Source: Dendrophyllia cribrosa (taxonomy: Eukaryota; Cnidaria; Anthozoa; Scleractinia; Dendrophylliidae). Taken from it: DNA of 64,000 bases. This document shows, one piece after another, positions 51,625 to 59,888 of this stretch; position 1 is the first letter of the stretch, and every line of letters begins with the position of its first letter. The stretch is from assembly GCA_024195265.1 (NCBI GenBank), contig JAJLRJ010000008.1, forward strand, positions 1,746,501 through 1,810,500. The letters run 5' to 3'. A model generated the notes under the pieces. It was not told where the DNA came from and searched no databases. It saw only the letters and a list, made by a program, of their open reading frames with translations. The translations under genes were made by a program, and so were the position numbers.

Positions 51625-51743
51625 GGACACGGCGTCGTTTCTTTGTTTAAGAATCTGACTAATCCTTTCACTTTCAAACCTTAAATGGACAAGACGTCGT
51701 TTTATTGTTCACATTGTTTTGACCATACTTGGACATAGCGTCG
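51625..51743. promoter_or_regulatory. Three GGACA..(G/A)CGTCG motifs
   Basis: GGACACGGCGTCGTTT (51625), GGACAAGACGTCGTTTT (51687) and GGACATAGCGTCG (51731) occur in 120 bp upstream of the zinc-ribbon gene. They resemble the cluster at 43905-44027 and the GACAAGACGTCC of the hairpin at 42402. Confidence 0.5.
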
Positions 51744-51857
51744 CGTCGTTTTTTCTGCTTCAATTCACTAAACCAATCCTGTTCTAGAAACATTGTGCTA
51801 TTGTTTGACTTAATATATAGTGAGTGTATTCAGTCTAAGAACATTATTCAGTTCTCC

Positions 51858-53031
51858 ATGTTCAGACCATTCGCATCTCCAAAAGAGTTTGATATGTCTA
51901 TCCCGTACGAATACGACAATTTGACTCCTGCTCGTTATCCTGACAAAAAAGTCAAAATGAACAAGAGCACAAAGAAAGGAAAAAAGCCCGCTAAAGATGA
52001 GAAACCAACTGAAAACAAAGTGACGCTTGAACCTGTCTTGGGAACTATGCAAACGTTGACAGCCATAGGACCGACTGACCCATTGACGTCAAAACCTTTG
52101 CAAATGCTAGAAGAAGGTGAAGTTGTTGAAGACGAATTTGACCAAGAGAAGGCCTTAGAGGAGATTCGACAGAGCATGAAAGACCAGTATCAAGAGCAAC
52201 AGAACAACGAAAGGGAAACACACATGAAACGTAAGGAGTGTGACCTGTTTGACATGTTTAACAACACCAAGTACTCGACTGAGGAGATACTCAGGCTGAC
52301 AGAGCAGTTGCCGGATGAACTGTTGGAACCCACTAAGTTCTATTGTCCTTTTCACCAAAGTATGTTGGAAACCTTTACCTCTCTGCAAGGAGACAGCTAC
52401 CTGCATTGCAGCCAGCCCCAATGTGTATTGTTTTGTCGTAAGGATGAAGTAGAAGCGTATATCAAAGCCACAAACGATTTGCACTACAGCGTCCGAGTTA
52501 TGCTATTTACATCTGTGCTGAAAAACAAGAATTTGACGCTACGTCTGAGCCACAGTGAGAAAAACCCTGGTCGTTTGTACTTGACCTGCCGTGATCCTGG
52601 CACCAGATTTTTCCAATGGGGCGACGAACTGCTGACAGACGACAATCGGTTGTGGTTGTATAACTAAAAGCCTAAAGCCACCCCTCCGTATCGCGTCAAA
52701 GATATCAGGCAGTACTGTAACCCTCAGTTCAAATACAAAGCTCCCATCAAGTTTGCTCCAGTCAAGCGTCCTCTGGAAGCCAATCGTCAAGTTCTCTATA
52801 GTTATCTATACCAGCCATCACAGAAACGGATCAAATTGGGAGAAAACTTCGTCATGACAGATTCCGGAAACAAAATAGTTCGTCCGTGGCTTGGTTTACA
52901 CCCCTGAGCTCGATGCTTTGTGGGAAAAGATGAAAGAAGAGAGTCGACCGCCATATGATTTTAAGCTGCTCAAAAAGAATTACCAGGAAGCGATGAAAGA
53001 CAAAGACATCTATTGGCATCCTAGGATTTGA
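51858..53031 (+). pseudogene. Zinc-ribbon plus GRF-type zinc-finger protein, broken 3' end
   Basis: The first open part (51858-52667, 269 residues) starts MFRPFASPKEF. It has a Lys-rich and then acidic linker, a Cys-His ribbon (KFYCPFHQSMLE and SYLHCSQPQC, about 160-190) and a GRF-like finger, LSHSEKNPGRLYLTCRDPG then FFQWGDE (about 228-258). After TAA at 52665-52667 the same frame continues with coding character to a stop near 52908. Coding character then shifts frame and ends at 53031 (LLKKNYQEAMKDKDIYW). The full gene was probably about 390 codons. GRF fingers bind single-stranded nucleic acid. This protein type is common in adintovirus-like elements. Confidence 0.6.
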
Positions 53032-53101
53032 AGAAAGAAAACCTTTTTCAAGTAGAACGAATAATGTAATTTAACAGCTGTTTTGATTTTGTCAATAAAG
53101 G

Positions 53102-53110
53102 TATAAAAAG
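53102..53110 (+). promoter_or_regulatory. TATA box of the integrase gene
   Basis: TATAAAAAG, 39 bp before the ATG at 53141; an AATAAA signal for the upstream transcript lies at 53094, directly in front. Confidence 0.6.
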
Positions 53111-53140
53111 AGTCAAACTTTGTGTATCATTGATTGTGTC

Positions 53141-54178
53141 ATGGGATTGAAAGGTCAATATGAAGACTCCAGTGTCAAGGGGAGTTTAGGTGGAGTCCAA
53201 CGATTTGCTCGAGCCCATGGTTTGAAACGTTCTCAAGCCCAAGACGTTTTACAACAAAATCTTACCTACACCCTACATAAACCACGACGTAAACGCTTTC
53301 AGACCTTACCCGTATTGGTGAATGGGATCGATCAACAATGGGCCTCAGATCTCGTGGATGTACAAAAATTAAAACGATGGAGTGGAGGCATGAAATATCT
53401 GGTGACCGTCATTGACATTTTGTCGAAACATGCCTGGGTTCAACCCATCCGAGACAAGACCGGTAAAAGTGTTGTGGCTGCCTTTAAAAACATTTTCAAG
53501 AGCGGACGCCAACCACAACGACTTCAAACGGACGCTGGCAAAGAATATTATAACAAAACCGTTCAGACATTTTTAAAAAAGAAAGGCATTCATCATTTTA
53601 GTACGCATGGCGATACGAAAGCAAGTGTAGTTGAGCGCTATAACCGAAGTTTGAAAGAGAGGATGTACCGATATTTTACGGCCAGCAATCAGTTGCGTTA
53701 CATTGATGTGTTACAAGATTTGGTGGAAAACTACAACAACTCCAAACATCGCAGTATCGGTATGACACCCAACCAAGTCACTACTAAAAATCAGAAACAG
53801 GTATGGTTCAACCTGTATGGAAAAAGACTGAAACAATGGAAACAACCCAAACTTCAAGTGGGAGACCGTGTCCGACTCAACAAGAAACATCGACCATTTA
53901 AGAAAAGTTATCTTCCCGGCTGGACAGAAGAAGTGTTTTTGATACGAGAAGCCAAACCAGGGCCTGTAGCAACGTACAAGTTGAACGAATACGATGAAAC
54001 GCCAATATTGGGTACCTTTTATGAACAAGACGTCCAAAAAGTGACAGTGCCTGACCAAGCCTTGTTCCGTATCGAAAAGGTACTTAAACGTTCCAAAGGC
54101 AAGGTCTACATTCAGTGGAAGGGTTGGCCAGCTAAGTACAACACGTGGTTGAACAAGAAAGATTTGGTTAAACTATGA
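53141..54178 (+). CDS. Retroviral-type integrase with chromodomain
   Basis: 345 residues from 53141. An N-terminal helical segment (GSLGGVQRFARAHGLKRSQAQDVL) precedes the rve core, whose catalytic acids lie in QQWASDLVDV (about 73), LQTDAGKEYY (about 132) and ASVVERYNRSLKE (about 168). An SH3-like stretch (QVGDRVRLNKKHRPFKKSYLPGW) follows. The C-terminal chromodomain reads LFRIEKVLKR and VYIQWKGWPAKYNTW. The frame is intact. It is the same family as the split Polinton-1 integrase but clearly diverged. The stop overlaps the penton ATG by 4 bases. Confidence 0.92.
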   Translation: MGLKGQYEDSSVKGSLGGVQRFARAHGLKRSQAQDVLQQNLTYTLHKPRRKRFQTLPVLVNGIDQQWASDLVDVQKLKRWSGGMKYLVTVIDILSKHAWVQPIRDKTGKSVVAAFKNIFKSGRQPQRLQTDAGKEYYNKTVQTFLKKKGIHHFSTHGDTKASVVERYNRSLKERMYRYFTASNQLRYIDVLQDLVENYNNSKHRSIGMTPNQVTTKNQKQVWFNLYGKRLKQWKQPKLQVGDRVRLNKKHRPFKKSYLPGWTEEVFLIREAKPGPVATYKLNEYDETPILGTFYEQDVQKVTVPDQALFRIEKVLKRSKGKVYIQWKGWPAKYNTWLNKKDLVKL

Positions 54179-54644
54179 GTTTTTATCTGACATTGCCCAG
54201 TCACAGCAACAAAGCGGAATTTCCTACCAATGCCAATAATTCGTTCAAGATTCGCCTACCCCAACCTTTAATTCTTCACAGTTCTGGATGGATCGTAGGA
54301 CTCGTTGCCGTGTCGTTACCCGACATTCAAGTGGAGCTCTTGACAGATCAAACGTTTAGTGATCCTTTGCTAGTGAGTCGAATTGGAGAATACGTCCCGT
54401 CCTCCAAAACCTTGGATTATACATTGGAACCTACAGTGGAATGGAATCAAATGGATTCAAGTGTGCGAGAGTCAAAGTCAAAGGCCGTGGTTATTCGTAT
54501 TATGAACCACTTCACATACACTACGTGAACGTGCGTCAAACTCAATACGATGTCATCGAAACGCAAATTGCCGAAACTAATGGATCTCTGGCAAAGTTAG
54601 GCTCTGGCAACACTATTGTGACCCTACATTTCAAGCGAGCCTGA
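54175..54644 (+). pseudogene. Penton-like minor capsid gene, frameshifted and short
   Basis: The first frame (54175-54528) begins MSFYLTLPSHSNKAEFPTNA, the usual N-terminus of adintovirus pentons. The conserved C-terminal part (GYSYYEPLHIHYVNVRQ, SGNTIVTLHFKRA) lies in another frame ending at 54644. The change of frame falls near 54430-54460. The total of about 155 codons is well below the usual penton length, so an internal deletion is likely besides the shift. Confidence 0.65.
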
Positions 54645-54647
54645 GAG

Positions 54648-54655
54648 TATAAAAC
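54648..54655 (+). promoter_or_regulatory. TATA box
   Basis: TATAAAAC just after the penton stop, 47 bp before the ATG at 54695. Confidence 0.5.
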
Positions 54656-54694
54656 GACAACAGTACTCCTGGTTTTGAAACAGTGTAACTCATC

Positions 54695-55030
54695 ATGCGC
54701 GGTGGAAATCTAACTCGATTTCATCCAGACCCCGTACAAGGTAGGCGTGGCCTTGGAGGTCAAATAACCAGCACGGTGTTCGAAATTTTAAAAGGAGGAT
54801 TGTCCGAAGGATTGCAAGGTTTGAGACAATCTCACAGTGCAGGAGATTTACGAACCAAGCCGTTACAAGGCTTTAAAAAGGGAGCCACGCGTGCAGTCAA
54901 ACGAAAACTAGCAGAAGTCGCACTACAAGAAGGTGGCAAACAATTAGCTAAACGAGCCAAGAAAACAGTGGTCAGGCAAATCAAGAAACGAGCCCCAAAG
55001 ATTGTAAGGGATTTGTTTGACACAGTATGA
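54695..55030 (+). CDS. Basic virion protein with protease-type sites (pVI-like position)
   Basis: 111 residues. It starts MRGGN and contains ILKGGLSEGL (about 30); both fit the (M/I/L)-x-G-G-x consensus of adenain-type proteases. The C-terminal two thirds are Lys/Arg-rich helices (FKKGATRAVKRKLAEVAL, LAKRAKKTVVRQIKKRAPK). The position between penton and capsid and the composition suggest a core or membrane-lytic cement protein. Its stop overlaps the next ATG. Confidence 0.6.
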   Translation: MRGGNLTRFHPDPVQGRRGLGGQITSTVFEILKGGLSEGLQGLRQSHSAGDLRTKPLQGFKKGATRAVKRKLAEVALQEGGKQLAKRAKKTVVRQIKKRAPKIVRDLFDTV

Positions 55031-55188
55031 TTATTCATTCAAGACCAAGGCGTATGCGCGGAGACAAAGGTCCCAAATATCGAATGCGTGGAGGACGAAT
55101 CGACCCTTTTCTGATAAAAGCCCTGAAGGCAGGATATAAAAGTGCGCGCTCTCGAAAACCACAACACAGACGAAAACGTAAGCGCTGA
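55027..55188 (+). CDS. 53-residue Arg-rich core protein
   Basis: Starts in the ATGA overlap with the previous stop. About 40 percent of residues are Arg or Lys. YRMRGGRIDPF contains an adenain-type site, MRGG-R. The C-terminus SRKPQHRRKRKR is strongly basic. Such a protein should coat packaged DNA after cleavage. It is too short for usual gene finding. Confidence 0.6.
   Translation: MIIHSRPRRMRGDKGPKYRMRGGRIDPFLIKALKAGYKSARSRKPQHRRKRKR
55135..55142 (+). promoter_or_regulatory. TATA box of the capsid gene
   Basis: TATAAAAG inside the 3' end of the core-protein gene, 56 bp before the capsid ATG at 55191. Confidence 0.55.
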
Positions 55189-55190
55189 GG

Positions 55191-56581
55191 ATGCAAGCTA
55201 CAGTAGCACACCCACGCTCTCGCAAAATGATAAATCCTGCTTTGCAGGTGTTTCAAGTGCCACCCACAGACACGAGCACTAATGGATACCGTATGGTCAC
55301 CATGTATCCGCTCAACACGGGTATAAACCCCATGGAATTTGTGGTGCCTGCCCTCGATGAATATGTGGATTTGAGTCGCAGTTACTTTACTATGAAATTA
55401 GCCTTGAAAAAATCAGATGGCAGTAATATCGTCAACGCGACCAATCTTTGGCCTGTGCCTAACTTGGCCCACAGTCTGATCAAGCAAGTCACGGTCAATT
55501 TGAATGGGGTCTTGATTAGTCATCAAACCGACACGTATCCTTACAAAGCTTACTTGGAAACCCTGCTCAATTATGACAAGCAAGAAGCCGAGACGATTCT
55601 CAAACCTCAAGGATGGTATCAAGCTATAGATTTCCCAGCACGGTGGACAGCTAACAACATTGATACGACCAGTAATACAGGAGCAGGCCATGTTGACTAT
55701 CAAAGACTGACAGCGAATCACAAATCAGCCCTGGCTTTGGCGAAAGCAGAAAAAGCGAATTACATTGACGGAAAAGAACACACGCTAATTTTCCAGCCTC
55801 ACCATGAAGTCTTTCAGATAGGTAAAGTGCTGGTGCCAAATGTGGAGATTAAAATCCGCTTTTTCTTCAACTCGGCGGACTTTTTTATGGATGGTGTGAC
55901 TGATAGGGGGCGACTGAATCAAGACGACCTCAAGATCACTTTTCATCTCTGTCAGCTTCGACTGAGTGACAGTATCTACAAAGAGTTGAGTGCCGCCCGT
56001 CACAACAAAAGACAACTTGCCACTTACCCTGTAGTACGCAGTGAAATTCGGGTGTTCTCCCATCCTGCCGATGTACTAGAATTTGACGAAGGGAATTTGT
56101 TCCAAGGCAGAATTCCTGACCGTTTGATTGTGGGTCTGTTGCACAACAATGCGTTTAACGGAACGGTCGATTATCACCCGTTTGCTTTTCAAAAGTTTGG
56201 AGTAAAAAGCATTCGACAGCTAGTACGTGGCGAGGAATATCCTTATGAGACACTGGAGTTGAATTATAATAACGGAAATAAAGATTTAGCAGGTTACTTC
56301 TGCAAGCCAGTGGAGCATGGGGCAAGAAACAAACCAGTATGGTCACGCCCAGTGAATGGGGTCAAGGCAAAAATGGTACCCTGTTCATGTTTGACAATGT
56401 AGCGAATGGGTATGCCGACAGTCCCCATCTGAACCCCAAACAAGAAGGAGAAGTCAGGGTCATAATTCAGTTTGGAGAGGCCAACAACCACGTTATAAAT
56501 GTGGTGGTGTATGCTGAGTTTGAAAATACTCTGGAAGTGGATCCTAACGGAGCTGTGCTTTACGACGTGTACCGCCGTTAA
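55191..56581 (+). pseudogene. Major capsid protein (double jelly-roll) of element 2, frameshifted
   Basis: The main frame (55191-56402) reads GINPMEFVVPALDEYVDLSR (about 45-64), NLAHSLIKQVTVNLNGVLIS (about 92-111), VEIKIRFFFNSADFFMDG and RIPDRLIVGLLHNNAFNG. This is the order of adintovirus hexon-like capsids. The conserved end (TLFMFDNVANGY, NPKQEGEVRV, LYDVYRR) lies in a different frame from about 56339 to 56581. The change of frame falls between about 56280 and 56340. Without it the length would be about 460 codons, normal for the family. Confidence 0.85.
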
Positions 56582-56589
56582 CAAGCGAC

Positions 56590-57156
56590 ATGGAGTTTGT
56601 AGCCTTTAGCAATGTGCAACTAGAACACTTGGCAAGACATCATCCCAAGTTGGGACCTTATTTTGTGGGTGTGTTTCCTGCTGACCGTTTACCACCTGTG
56701 GAGAAAAGAAAATCTGAAGCTTACATTGTCAACACAGACCCCGAGGGCCAACCCGGAATGCATTGGCTGGCGTTTTGGACTCATGACGGGACCTGTGAAG
56801 TCTTGGACAGTTATGGCTTAGGCTATGAATTTTATGGTCAAGCTGACATTGAATGTTGGATCGAAAGTCAGTGGGATCAAGTACAGACTAACCGCAAGAG
56901 TTTACAAGCCTTACAGTCGATGAGCTGTGGACACTATTGTTTAGCTTTTTTAGTGGATCGTAGTGAAGGAAAATCGTTTCAAGAGTTTCTAAATCAGTTT
57001 TCCGAGCATGATTATGTACTTAATGATTATCGAGTAGGACAACGTGTAAAAGTCATGGTTCAGAATGATGTAAAATGGCATCAACTGTCTTACTTGGAGT
57101 ATCACCAGGATAATAAACGAGATGTTGTAACAGAGTTGATAACAAAAAAGCAATAA
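56590..57156 (+). CDS. Adenain-type maturation cysteine protease
   Basis: 188 residues, intact. Catalytic elements are His in GMHWLAFWTHDG (about 57), Asp in CEVLDSYGLGYE (about 74) and Cys in QSMSCGHYCLAFL (about 116-121). The N-terminal part (LARHHPKLGPYFVGVFPADRLP) matches adintovirus proteases, and the C-terminus extends about 60 residues beyond the core. The predicted substrates are the MRGG- and LKGG-containing proteins encoded just upstream. Confidence 0.88.
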   Translation: MEFVAFSNVQLEHLARHHPKLGPYFVGVFPADRLPPVEKRKSEAYIVNTDPEGQPGMHWLAFWTHDGTCEVLDSYGLGYEFYGQADIECWIESQWDQVQTNRKSLQALQSMSCGHYCLAFLVDRSEGKSFQEFLNQFSEHDYVLNDYRVGQRVKVMVQNDVKWHQLSYLEYHQDNKRDVVTELITKKQ

Positions 57157-57201
57157 AAGGTCGTGCTCACTTGAAAAACTCTGTGTGTGTGTGTGTTCAT
57201 G

Positions 57202-57837
57202 ATGGCTTTTCAATTTCATTGCCCTTCAAGCATCCTTGTTGTCGGACCTTTGGGCTCGGGCAAAACGGTGTTTGTAACTCGCTTGCTACAACAAGCCGAC
57301 GAGTTATTTCAAAAACCTCCCAACAAGATTTGTTATTGTTATGGCGCTTGGCAAGACCGGTTTAAGTCCTTACAGCGACAAGGTGTAACGTTTTACGAAG
57401 GTATCCCGGATTTGGCGCAACTTAAAAAATGGTTCCCAAAAGGCGGCGTCCTTTGCTTAGATGACCTCATGGACGAAGGAGGCAGTGACAAACGTGTGTT
57501 GGACTTGTTTACTAAACATTCCCATCACAATAATGTGACCGTACTATACTTGGCACAAGACATGTTTCCACCTGGCAAATATGCCAAAACTATTAATCGA
57601 AACGCTCACTACATCGTGGCTTTTAAAAATCCACGTGATCAATTGGGATTTAAAAATTTGCTGATTCAGTCATTTCCGGACAAGTGGAAAGATATACTGA
57701 GACAATTTCAAGAACTGACTCAAACGCCATTTACCTACATGGTAGTGGATCTCCATCCGGCTTCGGACGACGCCTCTCGCTTGTACGGTCACATTTTAAA
57801 AGAAGACGGTTGGACGCACGTGTATAGGAAACCATGA
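57202..57837 (+). CDS. Packaging ATPase (A32/FtsK-HerA type)
   Basis: 211 residues from ATG 57202 (another ATG directly upstream at 57199). The Walker A motif is VVGPLGSGKTVF (about 14-25) and the Walker B is VLCLDDLMDEG (about 86-96). The sensor-like HHNNVTVLYLAQDMFPP (about 113-129) follows. The start is preceded by a short (GT)n tract. CAATAAAAGG at 57151-57160 may serve as its TATA-like box. The stop overlaps the next ATG. Confidence 0.88.
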   Translation: MAFQFHCPSSILVVGPLGSGKTVFVTRLLQQADELFQKPPNKICYCYGAWQDRFKSLQRQGVTFYEGIPDLAQLKKWFPKGGVLCLDDLMDEGGSDKRVLDLFTKHSHHNNVTVLYLAQDMFPPGKYAKTINRNAHYIVAFKNPRDQLGFKNLLIQSFPDKWKDILRQFQELTQTPFTYMVVDLHPASDDASRLYGHILKEDGWTHVYRKP

Positions 57838-58079
57838 TATCCTTTCACAATGCCTTGGCACGAGAACAAGCCAGAATTCAGAGGCAAAAACAGGTTCAGA
57901 AAGTGTCGTTCTTTTCCCATCAATTTGCCACTCATGGCCTAGAGGATATAACCATTACACCTCCACAACAGTCTGTATCACTTGCTTCAAAGCGTCATCA
58001 TGAACGGAGCTGCGGCCGAGCCTTTCTGTGTGACTCAGACAACTGTACTGGATGTCAACGACCAACCGCTAAACAGTAA
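57834..58079 (+). CDS. Small protein following the ATPase, unknown
   Basis: 81 residues starting in the ATGA overlap with the ATPase stop. A Gln/Arg-rich N-terminal helix (NALAREQARIQRQKQVQKV) is followed by SFFSHQFATHGLEDITITPP. The last 30 residues overlap the next frame and may not be real. One gene with a frameshift near 57985 that continues into the 58000 frame is an alternative. Confidence 0.45.
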   Translation: MISFHNALAREQARIQRQKQVQKVSFFSHQFATHGLEDITITPPQQSVSLASKRHHERSCGRAFLCDSDNCTGCQRPTAKQ

Positions 58080-58473
58080 TGTGACTCTCACCGTGATGGA
58101 TCCACGAGTAAATGTCCACATCGAATATGAAACCCCTGGTCAAACCAAAACCAAGAAAAAACCAGCAAAAGAACACTACCAACATACCCGTTGTGAGTAT
58201 TTTGGTTGGCAGCCAGGTCAAGATCGTTACTGGTGGAGTCACTGCATGAAGATTGAAAACGAGACGTGTGAACTGGTGTCTTACGAAGTCAAAGAGAAGG
58301 CTATAAAAAGAAAGCGTCAACCAACCTCTCAAACCACTGAAGTTGAAACGAAAAAGAAAACACGGGACAAAGCTTTAAAAAGGAAATGCCCAAACAGAGG
58401 CGAGTTAAGAGAAGGCGAAAAACGACTCCACGAAGACGAAAAGCTTACAGTCAAAAAGAATTTAACCATCTGA
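58000..58473 (+). CDS. Trp/Cys-containing protein with Lys-rich tail, unknown
   Basis: 157 residues from ATG 58000 (the frame is open from 57982). The first half is beta-like (TTVLDVNDQPLNSNVTLTVM). A segment CEYFGWQPGQDRYWWSHCMK follows, and the tail is rich in Lys, Arg and Thr. No domain recognised. It overlaps its neighbours at both ends in other frames. Confidence 0.45.
   Translation: MNGAAAEPFCVTQTTVLDVNDQPLNSNVTLTVMDPRVNVHIEYETPGQTKTKKKPAKEHYQHTRCEYFGWQPGQDRYWWSHCMKIENETCELVSYEVKEKAIKRKRQPTSQTTEVETKKKTRDKALKRKCPNRGELREGEKRLHEDEKLTVKKNLTI
58302..58310 (+). promoter_or_regulatory. TATA box
   Basis: TATAAAAAG inside the previous gene, 84 bp before the ATG at 58386. Confidence 0.45.
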
Positions 58474-58610
58474 AAAAGCAAACAGGAGGACTATTTCCTT
58501 TACTCATTCCTGCTTTAATAGCCGCAGGAAAAGTCATTGCTGCAGGTGCTGTGAGTGGAGCGGCCGGCTACGGGGTGAAAAAAGCGTTGGACGCAGCCAC
58601 TAAAAAATGA
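58386..58610 (+). CDS. pX/mu-like core protein precursor
   Basis: 74 residues. The N-terminus is Arg/Lys-rich (PKQRRVKRRRKTTPRRRK). A TGG turn follows, then a hydrophobic LFPLLIPALIAAGKVIAAG and a small Ala/Gly-rich tail. A basic DNA-condensing part, Gly-Gly and then a PLLIP hydrophobic part is the layout of the adenovirus core protein pX (mu precursor). The resemblance is by layout and the short hydrophobic phrase, so homology is an inference. Its stop overlaps the next ATG. Confidence 0.6.
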   Translation: MPKQRRVKRRRKTTPRRRKAYSQKEFNHLKKQTGGLFPLLIPALIAAGKVIAAGAVSGAAGYGVKKALDAATKK

Positions 58611-58927
58611 AACGAATTAAAAGACAAGTCCCTTTTTTGAAAACAGTGTTACAAGAAGCCCAGGGTCATAAACGACAAGAATTACTTCAACACGCCAACT
58701 CAGATCAGATTAATGCTGTCAGCGAAATCGTATTGAATCTACTGAAACAACGGTTGCGCGTGTCTCCTGAAATTGTTCGTCGTTTAAAACCACATCGTCA
58801 AACGTTGAGAGAGCTGAGCAAGCGGTCCCACTCTATTAAAAAGCGACGCAAGATTATGATACATCAGAAAGGACGTGGCTTGTGGAACGGACTACATCAA
58901 ATGTGTCAGAGTGTAGGATTGTACTAG
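58607..58927 (+). CDS. Conserved adintovirus-type small basic protein
   Basis: 106 residues. ANSDQINAVSEIVLNLLKQRL (about 30-50), RLKPHRQTLRELSKRSHSIKKRR (about 59-81) and GRGLWNGLHQMCQ (about 89-101) form a pattern that recurs, unnamed, in many adintovirus and Polinton-like elements. Function unknown. Composition suggests nucleic-acid or capsid contact. Confidence 0.65.
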   Translation: MKRIKRQVPFLKTVLQEAQGHKRQELLQHANSDQINAVSEIVLNLLKQRLRVSPEIVRRLKPHRQTLRELSKRSHSIKKRRKIMIHQKGRGLWNGLHQMCQSVGLY

Positions 58928-58931
58928 CAAA

Positions 58932-59142
58932 ATGGAGGACACGTTACTGGTGCCTGTCAAAGAGTTGCCTGACTTAGTAGTCTGGTACAAAGGTGAATTG
59001 AGTGAAAATGCCTTACTGAACAAAGCTGCTACTGTAGCTGCCAAAAAGCAACGAGTATATTCAACCTCTTACCAAAAAACTGAGAGGATTAACGCGCAAA
59101 CTTCGACAAGGCCCTAGTTGTTTAATAAGAACGTGGAACTAA
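58932..59142 (+). pseudogene. Last small gene of element 2, frameshifted
   Basis: The frame from ATG 58932 (MEDTLLVPVKELPDLVVWYKG) runs into 59117. However, from about 59043, after an AAAAA run, another frame has better coding character (NEYIQPLTKKLRGLTRKLRQG) and ends at 59142. It follows the previous gene by four bases and shares its basic style. Probably one gene with a one-base shift. Confidence 0.5.
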
Positions 59143-59200
59143 AATTTACCCAGATTTTAAGAACATGCTAAGAACGTACCCGAGCGGAGACTAGGACATA

Positions 59201-59225
59201 AAGGCTAGGCTAGGCTAGGCTAGTT
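59201..59225. repeat. (GGCTA)n microsatellite
   Basis: Four to five copies of GGCTA just beyond the last gene of element 2. Confidence 0.8.
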
Positions 59226-59888
59226 GTAACCAGGCACTGCACGTGTATGTCAAAGGAATTTGACCTGATATAACGCACAATCACCGTCTTTGTTAGGTCT
59301 CTTGATCCCGTTCATATATCAATTTTCTGATATTCTATACCACGTTATTTAAGAACATGCTAAGAACGTTTCAGGCTCAAAACATGAACATTCACTTTCG
59401 GTTCAGCCCCGGCCGCAAAATTAGACGTTCTTATAAAAAAAGGGTGTATCGATTCAATTTCGGTATACCAAGCTAAATCCGACCTAAATCTTTCTGCCCA
59501 GGGTCTAAAAAAATTCATTCTGAATTTGTTGAGCATTGAATGTCAGTATATTTAGAAACTCCCTGACTGGTGATCAACACATACCTGGCACGCCGTTTTG
59601 ACATTTAAAAAAATATATAACTGCTAAAATTCAGTCGCCTGTCTATAGAAGTGTAGTAGTTTAGCCACCGGCATTGAGATCAGATCTTGTTCTTCACTAG
59701 CCAATTTTGTTTTCAACTGAGCTGAGTTCCTAAAACTCTAAGCCGTGCGCCTTGTCATATAAAAGCCCTTATTTCGGTTATGGTTCACTGCAAAGAGACA
59801 CAGAGGTCACATTAACAATGAGATATTAAATTGCGTGCTTGGCTTCTGCATTTTGGTTTGTTTTTAACATACAGTTTTTGAACCAGTC
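59226..59888. other. Gene-free stretch with a TATA box near its end
   Basis: No open frame of note. TATAAAAG at 59758-59765 is a plausible promoter for the membrane-protein gene that follows. Confidence 0.45.

Larger units (their letters stand above)
40826..59142. mobile_element. Element 2: adintovirus/Polinton-like element, ends undefined
   Basis: The interval holds a second, unrelated set of Polinton core genes: pPolB, chromodomain integrase, penton, capsid, protease and packaging ATPase. They come with small basic core-like proteins in adintovirus-like order. No terminal inverted repeat or target duplication was found on either side, so the coordinates only mark the outermost plausible genes. 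Codon choice and the promoter style (TATAAAAG boxes) differ from Polinton-1, so it is not a duplicate of it. At least five genes carry frameshifts or stops. Confidence 0.8.

Noticed and set aside
40826..59142. Terminal inverted repeats of element 2
   Set aside because: The sequences around 40.5-46 kb and 59-64 kb were compared by eye in inverse orientation and no convincing match was found. A dot plot would be decisive.
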